A stretch of DNA of 64,000 nt from Pieris napi. Its lineage: Eukaryota; Arthropoda; Insecta; Lepidoptera; Pieridae. The first letter of the stretch is position 1. The number at the start of each line of letters is the position of its first letter. The position numbers and the translations under genes were made by a program. Of this stretch, positions 12,680 through 24,357 are shown piece by piece. The stretch lies in NCBI RefSeq assembly GCF_905475465.1, contig NC_062239.1:4898001-4962000 (forward strand). The letters are read 5' to 3'. Below the pieces are notes generated by a model. The model worked only from the letters and a program-made list of their open reading frames with translations. It made no database searches and had not been told where the DNA came from.

Positions 12680-12930
12680 TTTATCACATCGACGTCGCTT
12701 TGTAAGGCACTTTTTGCCGCGCGCCACCACTGTGTAGAGCCAGCTGCATAGTGACCGACTGAAGTATTTCCGAACCAATTTCACTCAGGGTTCTTCAAGA
12801 TAAGATCGAATCAATTCCTAAAATGCCAGTAAGGCACTTGTGACCCTTGTGGCAGTGATTTGCCCTTGGGCTGCGGTATTACTAAAGATCAGATGAGACC
12901 CTGTCCGTTGTCACCTGTACAATAAAAAAA
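12680..12930 (+). mobile_element. LINE 3' end, decayed
   Basis: CACTTTTTGCCGCGCGCCAC, CAGGGTTCTTCAAGATAAGA and CCAATTCCTAAAATGCC-like stretches end with TGTCCGTTGTCACCTGTACA then AATAAAA. It is a diverged member of the family seen at 28905-29180. Confidence 0.65.
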
Positions 12931-13117
12931 ACTATTAAAATGAATCAAATTGATACCAATAAGTAAATTTATTTTTAAGTTACGCCACTTTCATACTTAA
13001 ATAACATTTTGTGTTAGTAAATGCTTTTCCTTTTAGAAGTGTTGAACACATGTCACATTCAAAATCTTACATTATAGAGAGCAAAGTTCGGTCACCTAAA
13101 TTAGACTAATTAATCTT

Positions 13118-13142
13118 ACACGTGGCTTTCATAGCCACGTGT
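13118..13142. repeat. 10-bp hairpin with a CACGTG E-box in each arm
   Basis: ACACGTGGCT, loop TTCAT, AGCCACGTGT. Each arm holds CACGTG, a bHLH-factor site. A regulatory role is speculation. Confidence 0.6.
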
Positions 13143-13652
13143 GCAATGAAAATCAATGTGTTTGTTACCTTGAAAATTCGAATGATATGTATAATACTCG
13201 ACTTACTGTCCTATATCCTCTCGGTGGTGCAGAGGGCATTCATGGGGTTTTATTATGACACTCTCTCTTATATTTTATAGAAGAAGCTACTACGTACAAA
13301 AAAATACTAAATTGTAAGGTTATTCATAGTATTTTTTTAAGATGACTGTTGCTGATAGTCAGTAGGTGGAAAGGAGACACATGAAGAAAGTTTTTAATAT
13401 TTAAGAAATCTTGATTTGTTTTGTCAATATTTGATCTTAAACATAACTTCAAAAACTTCGTATTCAAATGCGAACAAATTCATACCTAAGTAAATTAAAA
13501 CGAATAGCAAGTTACAAATACATAGCAGAAGATATATCTAATTTAGTGTATTATTGGAACGAAGTTCCTTATCGCGCGTTGTGAAAGGGGGCTAGACGGA
13601 ATAAATTCTTACGAAAAGTTGTCACGACACTTTTTTGCTATTTGCTATTGTT

Positions 13653-13748
13653 ATACACCGGTTCTCGTCCGATCACCGAAGTTAAGCAACGTCGGGCGAG
13701 GTCAGTACTTGGATGGGTGACCGCCTGGGAACACCTCGTGATGTTGGC
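13653..13748 (+). pseudogene. 5S rRNA copy lacking its first ~24 nt
   Basis: From TACACCGGTTCTCGTCCGAT to GATGTTGGC the sequence follows the eukaryotic 5S rRNA closely, and a T6 run suited to RNA polymerase III termination follows at 13749-13754. The usual 5' strand of helix I (GCCAAC...) is absent: upstream is AT-rich sequence. The internal promoter region (A box, intermediate element, C box) lies in the retained part. The distal helix is kept by paired changes (GCGAGG against CCTCGT). Likely a dispersed 5S pseudogene or the head of a 5S-derived SINE. It is not a functional rRNA because helix I cannot form. Confidence 0.85.
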
Positions 13749-13779
13749 TTTTTTATTTCGTCGTAAGATTGGTGTCGAG

Positions 13780-13824
13780 AAAATCTATCATACCAATTAT
13801 ATGTTAATTGGTATGATAGATTTT
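13780..13824. repeat. Perfect 20-bp hairpin beside the 5S copy
   Basis: AAAATCTATCATACCAATTA (13780-13799) and its reverse complement (13805-13824) are separated by 5 nt. It starts about 25 nt after the T-run of the 5S fragment. It could be a small foldback or part of a 5S-derived element. Confidence 0.8.
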
Positions 13825-15849
13825 AAATTAATCGAAAGGAATTTCGTTCCATCCGGGTGTCCCTTGACCTCTAAAGTTTTTTTTGTTACTCACTAACGAC
13901 CAGAGCGATTTAAAGTGCAGTCGAGGTTTTAGTAAAATGCAGTTACGGGTTGGCAGGATATGTAGCGTATTCGTGAATTTTTGCTCATACCGGCAGACAA
14001 AATGCACATAAAAAGTTTCAATAGGAATTAGCCACCAAGATTCATTCAGTCTAAAGAACGTACTATCTGTTAAATAAAAAAAAACTAAGTGATTAGTACA
14101 TAGATTGATTTAACGTACACGTGTTAGGTAATCCGAGCATCAATATTATCCCGAAGGCATACATTACCATACAAATTATTGCTTGGCCTTGCACAAATAA
14201 CTAACTCAGTGAGCAATATATGGAGAATGTAAATAGTGAATATTTTATCACTTTGAAACTTAAACTTGGAAGATGAATATTGGAGTATATTTACAAGACT
14301 TAAGATTTATTGTTCGTTTTAATAAGGTTTGTACAATTTGTGTGTCTTTACTTATTTATGTTGTGTATGATACGTTTTTAAGTCCTATTCTTCAAGATAA
14401 AAGATACTATTTTTTTCTATTAATTATTGTTTTAGTACTGTTACGACGAATTGTATGATTTCATTAGTAATCGAAACCTGGACATTTTGTTATAATAACC
14501 ATGGTAAATTCACCATTCTGTTACATCTTTGGCTCTTTAGAACATTTGTCCTGACACTATTTTATTTATAAACAAACTTAAATTTTTATCTTTATTGTTT
14601 TTAAGTTTCATTTGGGAATTGGTTTTTTTAACTTCTGAATTTTTATCTGTTATTTACATTTTAAATTGTAAAAATAATATTTGTATTATTTGAAGGGCCT
14701 TGATGTAACTACATGTCTTAGTATTTGTATTAAAAATAGTCTATCGCCTTTTGCGACACAAATTTCAACTATAATGGACGAGTGGTAATAAAAAAGCTTT
14801 CTTTAATGTACTTTATTTTTAAGGAAAATGTCTTAAATGACACCGCTACCTTCTTAGAGACAACAAAATAAAGCATGAAATATAAAAGTACCAAGTTACT
14901 TACTATGTGTACGACGAAGTGCACGACTATGCACTCTTATAAATGGCCCGAGTCTCTGTGTACGTCATAACTTATATGACTAAAGTCACTGTGAAAGCTC
15001 ACAATAAGATTAAGACTGTAACTGAAAATGGGTTATGTTTTCTTTAAAAAGTATCTTATTTATGATGGAATTAACCTTTATTAGTGCTCTTTGTACCTTT
15101 CATAGCGAAATTTCAGTATATTTAAAAAAACAAATCTCCCATCTTAATATTTAGTTTATTAAAACGAATTAAAAACAGTTTCTGATTGATGAACATGATG
15201 GATGTCATGAGGACTAATATTTTGATTGTTCATTTTATCTTAAAAAGCACAAAAATACATAAATGTATAATTGAACAGTCGGTAAAAACATTCCATTAAA
15301 AAGCTCGTAAGAGGAAAAGGAAATCGAAGCCTTTTCTTAATGTAGACTTCCGTTTACAAATTTGTTTTCGAGATAAATGTGTGAATTGTTTAGTATCATC
15401 TCATATATTTATATAATGTAAAAATGATGTTATTGAATTAATAAAATTATTTTACGAGTAAACTTTGTAATATATTAGTCATTTTACGTATGTAAGTTTG
15501 GATTTCCAGATAATAAACATTCAATTAGTTTGAAAACCGTCGACAATAACACTTCAAGCATGAATCTACGCCTGGGAAGATTTATTTAATGATCTGCCTA
15601 AACCCTGGACCCTTTTCCTTACCGTTAAGAGTATAGAAAACTTCTGGTTATATGGTAAACATTACAATTCAAATATAAGGATTCAAAAATATTTTGTATT
15701 AAAATATAATATTTTAAAGCGCTCGCGAGAGGCACTTAAAAAAAATCAACGTCGCAGTATAAAATAAGTGGCACTTTAGTTTTAACTTTCGCGTGGTCTG
15801 CTGGTGACAAGGGTTACTTACAGCCTACAAAGCAATGTTAAACTGTTTT
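13825..15849. other. Non-coding sequence upstream of the coding exon
   Basis: No element recognised. A 5' UTR exon of the downstream gene could lie here but cannot be told from background. Confidence 0.4.
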
Positions 15850-15892
15850 ATTTTTGTATAAGTTTTTGTTAAAATTTTCTCTTTTGTTTCAG
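15850..15892 (+). promoter_or_regulatory. Splice acceptor tract before the coding exon
   Basis: A pyrimidine-rich run ending TTTTGTTTCAG sits 8 nt before the ATG at 15901. It shows that the ATG exon is not the transcript's first exon, so at least one 5' UTR exon and a promoter lie upstream, possibly within the first 15.8 kb. Confidence 0.7.
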
Positions 15893-16632
15893 ATTTTAAA
15901 ATGTCAGTGCCTACAACTGATAGTACAGAAGCAATTACAAATTCCGGTTACGGAAGCAGCGATGAGACAGCTAGTTTACTTGTATCAGGGCCAGCTGTAA
16001 CCGTTATTATTCCAAATGAGAACAGGAGTGTGAAACCAGTCCTTCAACGCCAGGACTGTACTACACATTTACGCCCTCAACTCTCCGGTGGACCAGGCAG
16101 TGAAGAAAGCGCTGCTTCGATTAGAGTGGAAGATGGGACAACTAGAAGTGTTCCCGATATAGAATTACAATGTAGAGACCAATGCGAACGTCCTCAAACT
16201 TTGGTATCGCCCGTTGCGATGTGTTCACACCGCGGGTCCGTCACATGTCAGCTAGTTCCACACACTTGCAATAGATGTCGTGCTTGTGAACGACGTCAGT
16301 CAACAGCACCAATCTCATCGTTACACCTAGCGCGATCTGTATCACGAGAAAGTGTTCGATCCGGTCTACACTACCCATGTGGATGTAGTTCTCTACACGC
16401 CGTAAGCGCGTGTCCCGTAATACAACCTCCAGCGCTATTACTACCAACCACAAGCAACAGAATCATTCGACAAAGTTCTCAGCCGGAATCTAGCGCATGC
16501 GCGGCGCACTGTGCTCACCATAGTCACCACCCTAGCGCCTCTCTGCGGCAGCTACGGGAACCAGGAGATGGAATTGCAGGAATCGCGGCAGACTCGCTCA
16601 GAATCAACGGCGGAATGCGGCCTTTTAAACAG
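15893..16632 (+). CDS. SK: First coding exon (long N-terminus) of a probable SK-type calcium-activated potassium channel
   Basis: The exon opens after a T/C-rich tract ending in CAG (15890-15892), has 8 nt of 5' UTR and an ATG at 15901, and runs 244 codons to a CAG|GTAAGG donor at 16632/16633 in phase 0. If unspliced, the frame stops at 16711. The protein is a soluble, low-complexity N-terminal region with no membrane segment. Near residues 13-29 it has TNSGYGSSDETASLLVS, and near 46-52 KPVLQRQD. A Cys/His-rich stretch covers residues 91-210, including CNRCRAC at 123-129, CGC at 160-162 and HCAHHSHH at 203-210. The first two motifs match, from memory, the long N-terminus of insect SK channels, which are plasma-membrane tetramers gated by calmodulin and carry after-hyperpolarising K+ current. 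The pore and calmodulin-binding exons are not in the window, so the name is provisional; the exon itself is well supported. Confidence 0.72.
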
Positions 16633-17642
16633 GTAAGGCTTCGGAGCATAGATGGCGCTCGGCTCAATTTATATACTACGCAGGGACTGCTACACCACGT
16701 AGCACTTACGTAGCACTGTATACTATTACAAATAATGTTATTAATACCGTATATAATATATTGTATGCGCTCGTTATTGTTTATTATGCTTATATTTACA
16801 GGGTTTTCCCATAAAATGCTAAAAATGAGATTATTCTAAATGCTGCTGACTTATAATCCTCTAAATTTTTTCTGTCCTTTTTTCAATCCATCGTTTATTG
16901 GTTATATAAAATAAGATGTCTAAGAAGCGTTGCGGCAAAAAGTTAATCTAATTTGATGGCTAAGCGAATTGCCTCAAGGAAACAGCTGTATAATTACTCG
17001 AGTATCTTTACTTTGTTAAGTGATGCCAGTTAATTAAACCAATATCATTTTCTTTAAGTGCTTATCTATAAAAAATTGCCTATAAAATATTGACTTCAAA
17101 ACTCCGGGTATATTTATTCCTATTCGTGAAATTCGAAATTTGAATTCCCTTTGTAGCTGGTCTCATAACTTACTGAGAAGATAAATTTGTATAGCATGTT
17201 TAATATAGTACAATACAGCGTGCAAAGTACCCTAATGCTGCAGCAACTCCATATATTATACCCGTTTCACGTCACTTGGAGCCAACTCGACACATTTCAG
17301 CGTCATTAAAACAATCTCCGGCTTTTACCCGAACACTATTTTGTATAAACACGTCATTTACTCAAATAGTATCCTAACGTGAAATAAAGGGCGTCGCAGA
17401 TGATAACATAAGACATTCTAATTTATATACATTCATTATTCTGGTCATAACATTTATATGATAGCTTGGAGTATCAAATTTTCAGAAGGTTACTTGGATA
17501 CTTCTATAAATAGTATTCAATATTCAAGTCAAAGCAAATCGTCTTGAACTTCGTCTGAGATGCCTGAGCTTAAGCTGCTGTGTAAGTGCTGTGTAAGGGT
17601 CTTGAGATTCTCTCAGTAGTTTGACTTCGTTCGTGTTTCCAG

Positions 17643-17764
17643 CAGGGACTGCTCCTCTGCCCACAAACCCTGTCGCAGACCCGTCGTGCTCGGCTCAGGC
17701 GTGCATTCACTGAGGCCACGGGAGATACAGTAACCTACGTCCGCACGGTGGGCCCCATTTTGAA
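17643..17764 (+). CDS. Weak candidate exon, GC-rich, open in phase 0
   Basis: A GC-rich island follows a possible acceptor with two adjacent AGs (TTTCCAGCAG, 17636-17645). Read in the phase left by the upstream exon, it is open for 70 codons to a TGA at 17853-17855, beginning QGLLLCPQTLSQTRRARLRR and including GDTVTYVRTVGPIL. The part after about 17765 is AT-rich and lies in a small inverted-repeat element, so coding there is doubtful. No strong donor is visible; the best GTs are at about 17729 and 17742. If used, the exon would end the protein early. It may instead be a conserved non-coding or regulatory island. I do not recognise the peptide. Confidence 0.25.
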
Positions 17765-17875
17765 ACGACTGTACAATATTATTTGTACTTTTCTATTGGT
17801 TGTGGATACTATTAGAAAAATACAAGTCAGACTTTTGTTTTTAATTGAGCAGTGACTTGCACATTGTACAGTCGT
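17765..17875. repeat. 111-bp element with 13-bp inverted ends
   Basis: ACGACTGTACAAT (17765-17777) and ATTGTACAGTCGT (17863-17875) are perfect inverted repeats around AT-rich sequence, starting at the edge of the GC-rich candidate exon. Confidence 0.6.
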
Positions 17876-19892
17876 GATCTGTGGTGATTTATCACAGAAG
17901 TAATTTGTTAGTAGGCGAATGTGACGTCCCCGTAGTCGGTCCCAGCACCCTTAGCTTTTTCATCAGTTTAGGAGATGGCTACATCAACGCACTGGCACGA
18001 GACAAACTGGCTTTGTATGCAAATGGGATCTTTTCCTGAGATCAGCAAATTTGTTTTGCTACCATATTCGTTCATGGGTGAAGCTTTGGGAATATCAAGT
18101 CGCATTCACAGCACGTTACACTATCACTGCGTTGTAGCACTGTTGCAGGTTTGTTAGATTGCACTGAGCTTAAAGATTTATGTTTTTAAAGTTTCATACT
18201 TAAGTTATAAAACTTTATAGTTACAAAGAAATGTCTCTATACGGTCTGAACTTTATAACTACAGAATTTTCTTTATGTAAACAGCATTTAAATTTGTAAT
18301 GCGAAAATCTGCGGGCGACCCTAGATTTATCGTTAAACGAATTCTCTCAAAGGGATTTAGTTTAAATCGGGTCCGTTAACGATATAATATTCAAAATCAT
18401 GCGTATTTATATGTATGAATTTTGTATTTGCATTTTAAATATTTTATCAATGATGCATATGTTTTTTGACGTCATATTTTAGCAAAATATACTTAGAAAA
18501 TAGAAAATTAGGTACTAGAACACAGGTTGCAGCATTCTATAGTCATATAAATATGCTGTATTTTCTCCATATAACATTATTACACACTAACTATTTAACG
18601 AATTGATATAAATATAATATCAGAAAAAAGCTTAAAGTTTCAGTTCATAAGATGCACCAAAACACAATTGCAATTTGTTTACTGCAAACATTTCAATATT
18701 TAGTAAATAATTAATTGTAAGGAAAATCTTGTTACATAGCAGCCAGGACTAAAGACGTATTCAGTAAGTACCACAATATTATAAACGGGTGTTTCTAATA
18801 ATTTCCATAATTAGGTTTAGTTGATTAAATCGAGAAAGAATACGTGACGCTTTATGTCAGAATTTGAAGTAAATAGATAAACGTCAAATTATTGACAACT
18901 GACACTAAAGAAACAAAAACTTGAAACATACACAAAATCTACGATGAATTGTATAAAATAAAAAATAATCAGGTACACCAATACGTTTACAAGTACAGTG
19001 TAAAGTCTATATAACGACACTCAAGGGTGCTTATTTTGACGTTATAAAGAGTTTAATGGAAATAAGAAAAATCTGTAGTAGGAAAAGAAAAAGTTTATTT
19101 CAGACTAGTGTTAGTAATTCTCTATATATGTTGCGGGTAACAGTTAAACTTTTTCTTTAATACACACATTTTCTCTTACTTGCCATGTTTACAGTTTGAA
19201 AGTTTGTGAGCAACTAAGAATATGATAAAATATAGATATCCATGACTCCTACTAACAGTTTGTCTACACGTGAGTTTATTTAAATGTTGTCGTAATTAAT
19301 GGTGGATGTAATCTATGTAGAGTGTATCATTGTATGAAAGACAAGCTATACCAACTAAAGCTGAGTGATTTCGTCGCTTTAAGGGGTTTGTTGTAAAACC
19401 GAGGTACCTTACCTGGAGTTTACACTCTTTTTTCAAATTTAGAACGTTATAGTGAACATAAAATAGTACAATGACAAGATAAAAGTGATATAGTTTTATT
19501 TTACACCTGGCGATTGAATACAGTAAAAGTTTTATACTTCATCCATAACATAAGCTTCCTCGAAACGAGACATCGGATGGGACCAAAAGCAATATTGCAA
19601 GCAGCATTCAAGCGGATTTTATTAAGCCATTGTATCTAATGTATCAATATGAGCTATATTCGTTGAAAGGGTACGCTATAAATGGTCTGGAAACTTGCAT
19701 ACGGACTAGCATTATATGATACTGAAATGAATTTTATTTCTTTGAAGGCTTATTGCGCTTTAAGAGCATATTAATATTTAATATTACATAATATTCAGTC
19801 CTTTTATGAGTATGTATGTATTCACACTCTTACCTAGGGTTGACACTTAACATAGGCTTAATATAACTCACAGGAGTCATATTTGACGTTAA
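17876..19892. other. AT-rich intronic sequence
   Basis: No exon or named element seen. Confidence 0.45.
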
Positions 19893-20127
19893 GGGTCTGT
19901 TTCACAACGGATAAAGTACCAAATAGCTATGCAACACATAAATTATGTGGAAGATAAATTGTGCTATTTGACATTCATCGGACTCGTAACTTATAATGGA
20001 TTTTATGTGACGAATAGCGCTATCTGACAGTCGTGGAACGTAACAATAGTGTTTATCCTACCAATAAGTAATGAATAGCTAATTTGGAACTTATGTAGAA
20101 CTTATCCGTACATTGTGAAACAGACCC
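19893..20127. mobile_element. MITE with GGGTCTGTTTCACAA ends, copy A
   Basis: Starts GGGTCTGTTTCACAACGGAT and ends CATTGTGAAACAGACCC, a terminal inverted repeat of about 16-20 bp. Flanks are TAA on the left and TAG on the right, compatible with a 3-bp TWA-like (PIF/Harbinger) duplication but imperfect. The interior is the reverse complement of copy B at 34256-34502. Confidence 0.7.
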
Positions 20128-20872
20128 TAGTCTCTCTGAATCCGACTCTTATCTTTAGTCACGCCTATAACCATATTTAATATACAAACAAATTATATTA
20201 TATAAATATATTGTTATATTCCCTACAGTATATGTTTTATGTGATTTATATATAAATATTTATAAGTATTTCATAAATATTATAATCGGATATCTTAATG
20301 CTCATATTAAGAGCAGAGCAGAGAGGCAGGAGTTTTATTATCGCGAATAAAAGATGCATTAAAAATATTGTGCCATTTGTATAATATATATACTATATCT
20401 GTTACCGTATATATTACTGTATATATGTAGTAACACTCAAAATTAGTTTATTCATTTATATATTCTTGATTGCTTATAATTAATCTGTAAGTGTATAAAT
20501 TAAATCGATAAAAGTATATAATAGAAAAAAACAAAAAATCTTATTAATTAATTGAAGTTAATTTTTTATGAATCTCGCTTTTCATAGCTTGAAATGCTTT
20601 TGTATATAAGTCCAGCAAGTCCTTTCGAAATATAAATATTATAATGGTAACCGGTTTCTTCCAATGCCTACTCAAATATGCAGTACCACCCCGCGGCAGA
20701 CTAGGAAAAATTTTGAATTGTAATAAGTATAGAATTTTTCTAATTGTTCTATTGAAATTATAACTAAATAAAAACTTTAATATTGTATATAGCTTCTTCT
20801 TTATTAAGTGTATCATTCTTCATATACCTTAACGAGGTATCTGAATGAGTATCTTTCTAAATATATTACAAA

Positions 20873-21274
20873 CTAGCCTATTCGCGCCCGCTTTGCTAGA
20901 CGAATTAAAATAAATTTTATGTTTCATTATTTTATTTTTTTTCTTATTTTTGTTATTCTTCTTTTTAACTTCCCGCTAAGAAAATTGAAATATTTCGAAA
21001 ATCGAGTTTTTAACAGATGTTGTTTGAGGTTTAGAGGTTCTAGGAAGCCTCCCCGAATGTTTCCGCGGTGAAGTCCGTATGGATAAATTTTCATAAAAGT
21101 AAAACAGCAATAAAAAAATGAAGGAACGTTGGAATTTAATAAATAAATAGCTATAAACCATCTAGGAAAAATTTCGCATCGAATGGTTGTAGTTTCATGT
21201 CGATACGATCAGTGGTTTAGGCGTGATTGAGCCTCAAACGAAGACCATTTTCATTATATATATATATAAGAAGA
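20873..21274 (-). mobile_element. Second Helitron-like family, CTAGCC...TATATAAGA
   Basis: The plus strand begins CTAGCCTATTCGCGCCCGCT and ends in a TA run then AAGAAGA before T. Reversed, this gives A|TC...CTAG. It contains GTAGTTTCATGTCGATACGA near its terminal part. Boundaries fit Helitron rules but the interior is poorly conserved, so the class is tentative. Confidence 0.5.
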
Positions 21275-21597
21275 TAGAAGATAACGAAATGCAACACTTA
21301 TCCGGTAAGTATGTACGTCTAATGGGACGCGAGATAATTTTATTAAATTGCTTAGACTAAAGTTGGGAGCGGTAGTCTAGTAAAACAATTAATTTGTCTC
21401 AGTTTAATGCATCGAGGTCTCTCTAGCGGTCTCTAGCGTATAATATTGAAATTAACTGACTCCCTTGGGATTGCAACGATACTTAAAACAAATTGCTACC
21501 ATAAATTGCAGTTTAACTTTTTATATAAATAGCATCTTGATATATTAAGATATTTACTGCGTCTTTTGAAATTCCGCTTAAAGATATTTATTTATTA

Positions 21598-21921
21598 CTA
21601 GCTGACCGGGCAAACGTCGTTTTGCCATGTATATCATTTATAATAAAAAAATAGGGGTTGATCATAGAAGGGTGAAAATTAGGGGTTGTATGTATTTTTT
21701 AATGCTGTATCATAAAAAATAAAAACAGAAAAACATATCTATACCTAAATAAAAAAAATATTTAGGGGTGAACTACCCTTAACATTTAGAGGGATGAAAA
21801 ATAGATGTTGTTCGATTCTCAGACATACCCAATATGCACACAAAATTTCATGAGAATCGGTCGAGCCGTTTCGGAGGAGTTTAACCACAAACACCGCGAC
21901 ACGAGAATTTTATATATTAGA
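21598..21921 (-). mobile_element. Helitron-like element, same family as 2605-2929
   Basis: The plus strand begins CTAGCTGACCGGGCAAACGT and contains AATAGGGGTTGATCATAGAA, GAACTACCCTTAACATTTAG and CGAGCCGTTTCGGAGGAGTT, ending TATATATTAGA before T. Minus-strand ends are therefore TC...CTAG. Near full length. Confidence 0.75.
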
Positions 21922-23649
21922 TTATCACGCTCCTATCATGTGGTCGTCTTGATTTTGTATATATTGCATACAGCCTTCCTCGATTAAATACTATACAATA
22001 CAAAATAACAGTTTGAAATTCCTCATAACAAATAATGAAAATATTATAAGTAACGATAGTTATTTTTATTTAGTTGACGCGCATTACCCCACCAGGTAAT
22101 AATACTAAATGTGGTTTAATAAAAATTAAAACGTGTAAACTTTCTTATTATAAATGTTACACTGCACAATGTTCTGAACTACTGTATAATATACAAGAAA
22201 ACAATCACATGTTATCCTAACAGTAAAAAGAGAGACAATAAAACTGGCGCCTGGATCGTTCTGCTGGGTATTATGGGACTTGAAAAGCATTTAATAGCGA
22301 CAAAGAAACTCCACACTTGCAACGATATTTCTTATACCAAAAAGGGCGTGAACTAATCATATATTATTGCTGTACCTCACTAAAGATTATTTATTACTAT
22401 TCGAGCCGTTAGTACATACGGTGTAGTCGTCAAACTTATGTGATTTGTAATCGATTTTTACTTCCTGTGCGTGTTAACTATTGTTCATACGGCGAAGGTA
22501 AAATACTCAAAAAATTATTCCACGGCATATCAGGTTCAAAAGGCTGATCATCTACTTGCTGTAAAATTATCAATAAAATATATGCAGAAATTTGACGCCA
22601 TATCGACGTATAATGCCCCAATTATTATTTGACAGGAAACCGTTGTTGCTTCGATGTACGTTACTATCAGACGAAGTTTCACGTCTAATCTGCCTTTGTG
22701 CTAAGTTCCTATACAGCTTGAAACACAAACAACAATATATCTAGCTTCTTGGTAATCCTTTGATAGCTTTATTTACTTACATAAGAAGCTTAAAACAATA
22801 ATAGAACTAGGTAAAGTTTGAAGAAAAAATCAAGCACAAACTTTCGAAGCATAAAAATGTTTAAAATACGAGCTTTTCTATCAAGATAAGTAGATAAGTT
22901 CTTAGGTAAATTGATTAAAAAAATAAAAATCTCACCAATTGTGTGTCAAATCACACTCAAACATTGATCAGTGTTTTAAGTAAAACTATATTATATCTTG
23001 TTTTTTGTACAAAAAAACTATATTTATTATACTAAGTTACACATTAGATAATGTTTTATATACTTTATCGATCTCTAAGATAATAGCGTATTTACACACA
23101 CACGTAAATCCAACATCATTGCCATGCGTGTTGGCCTCATGTTTCATTAAAATAAAAGTTCGACTTAAAATTATAAAACAAGTAAACGATAAGATACAGT
23201 AAGTGTATATTGAATCTTAAAAACAGAAGAATAGTTTTAAGTAATTAGATAAAGAAAAGAAACCAGATTCAAGTATCTTATATTTCTGTGCTTTACGTAA
23301 CCTTTACTATACAGCATACAAAATGAAACATTACGTAAGAATCGATATTAGGTATCAAGACGTAAATAGAGCAAGTCTACAAAGCATTTAAATATTTTAT
23401 TTCACTGCAGTTGAAGTCAATTTTTAATAGACTAAATCGATACTGTCAATACTAATTCTACGTTGACCTTTTTAAGCCGTATTTCAAGAGTTGCTTTTAC
23501 ATGTGGCTTTGATGGTTAAGCTTGCGATTCCAGAGGGCAATCAAAGCAATCGAGCGCAGTTTTGTTTATGTATTAGTTGTACTGAACAAAAAATATTCAA
23601 TTACACAATAATATAAAATTGGGGGAGTTTCTAGTAAAAAAAAAAAAAA
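21922..23649. other. AT-rich intronic sequence
   Basis: Nothing recognised up to the foldback element. Confidence 0.45.
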
Positions 23650-24357
23650 AAAATTTTACTTAAAGTTAATTTTTCAACAAGTTAAATAATTGTTAACTAA
23701 CGAAATTTTCTCGAACGACCGTCTTAATTGTAAGTGAAAAAAAATGTTTAAATAATGGTCGCAAAAATATTTCGCTTCGTAGAGCCTTTCTTACATACAT
23801 ACTTAACAAGATCGTGCCATAAAAGTTAAAAAAATATTTATACTTTGTTTATAACAATTTTTTTACTTAAACAAAAACTTTAAAATCCATGTAATGATGT
23901 AAAAAAAAATTTTTTTTATAAAAATCATAAAATTTTTAATGTAATAAAGTTGTGTTAAAATTTTTTAAAAAAATATTGATTTAATCAATTTGTTTAAAAA
24001 AAATTTATCAACAAATGGCGGGAATTTTTTTTTTGCAAATCAATAAATATCTTGTATTAATAAAAAAACTATTTTATGATGATTTAGAAAAAAAAATTTT
24101 TTTTTAACATCATTACATGGATTTTAAAGTTTTTGTTTAAGTAAAAAAATTGTTATAAACAAAGTATAAATATTTTTTTAACTTTTATGGCACGATCTTG
24201 TTAAGTATGTATGTAAGAAAGGCTCTACGAAGCGAAATATTTTTGCGACCATTATTTAAACATTTTTTTTCACTTACAATTAAGACGGTCGTTCGAGAAA
24301 ATTTCGTTAGTTAACAATTATTTAACTTGTTGAAAAATTAACTTTAAGTAAAATTTT
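23650..24357. mobile_element. Foldback element with two 251-bp arms
   Basis: The arm at 23650-23900 and the reverse complement of 24107-24357 match over 251 bp by eye, with no difference found. Landmarks are CTCGAACGACCGTCTTAATT, TTTCGCTTCGTAGAGCCTTT and AACAAGATCGTGCCATAAAA. The roughly 206-bp middle is AT-rich, partly self-pairing, and holds no gene. A poly-A run of about 17 borders the left end. No clear target duplication was found. The class is unknown: a foldback or very long-TIR non-autonomous DNA transposon fits best. Confidence 0.85.

Noticed and set aside
13642..13896. 84-codon open frame
   Set aside because: It runs across the 5S rRNA fragment and hairpin, so it is not a protein gene.
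16241..16453. Minus-strand 70-codon frame
   Set aside because: Shadow of the well-supported plus-strand exon.
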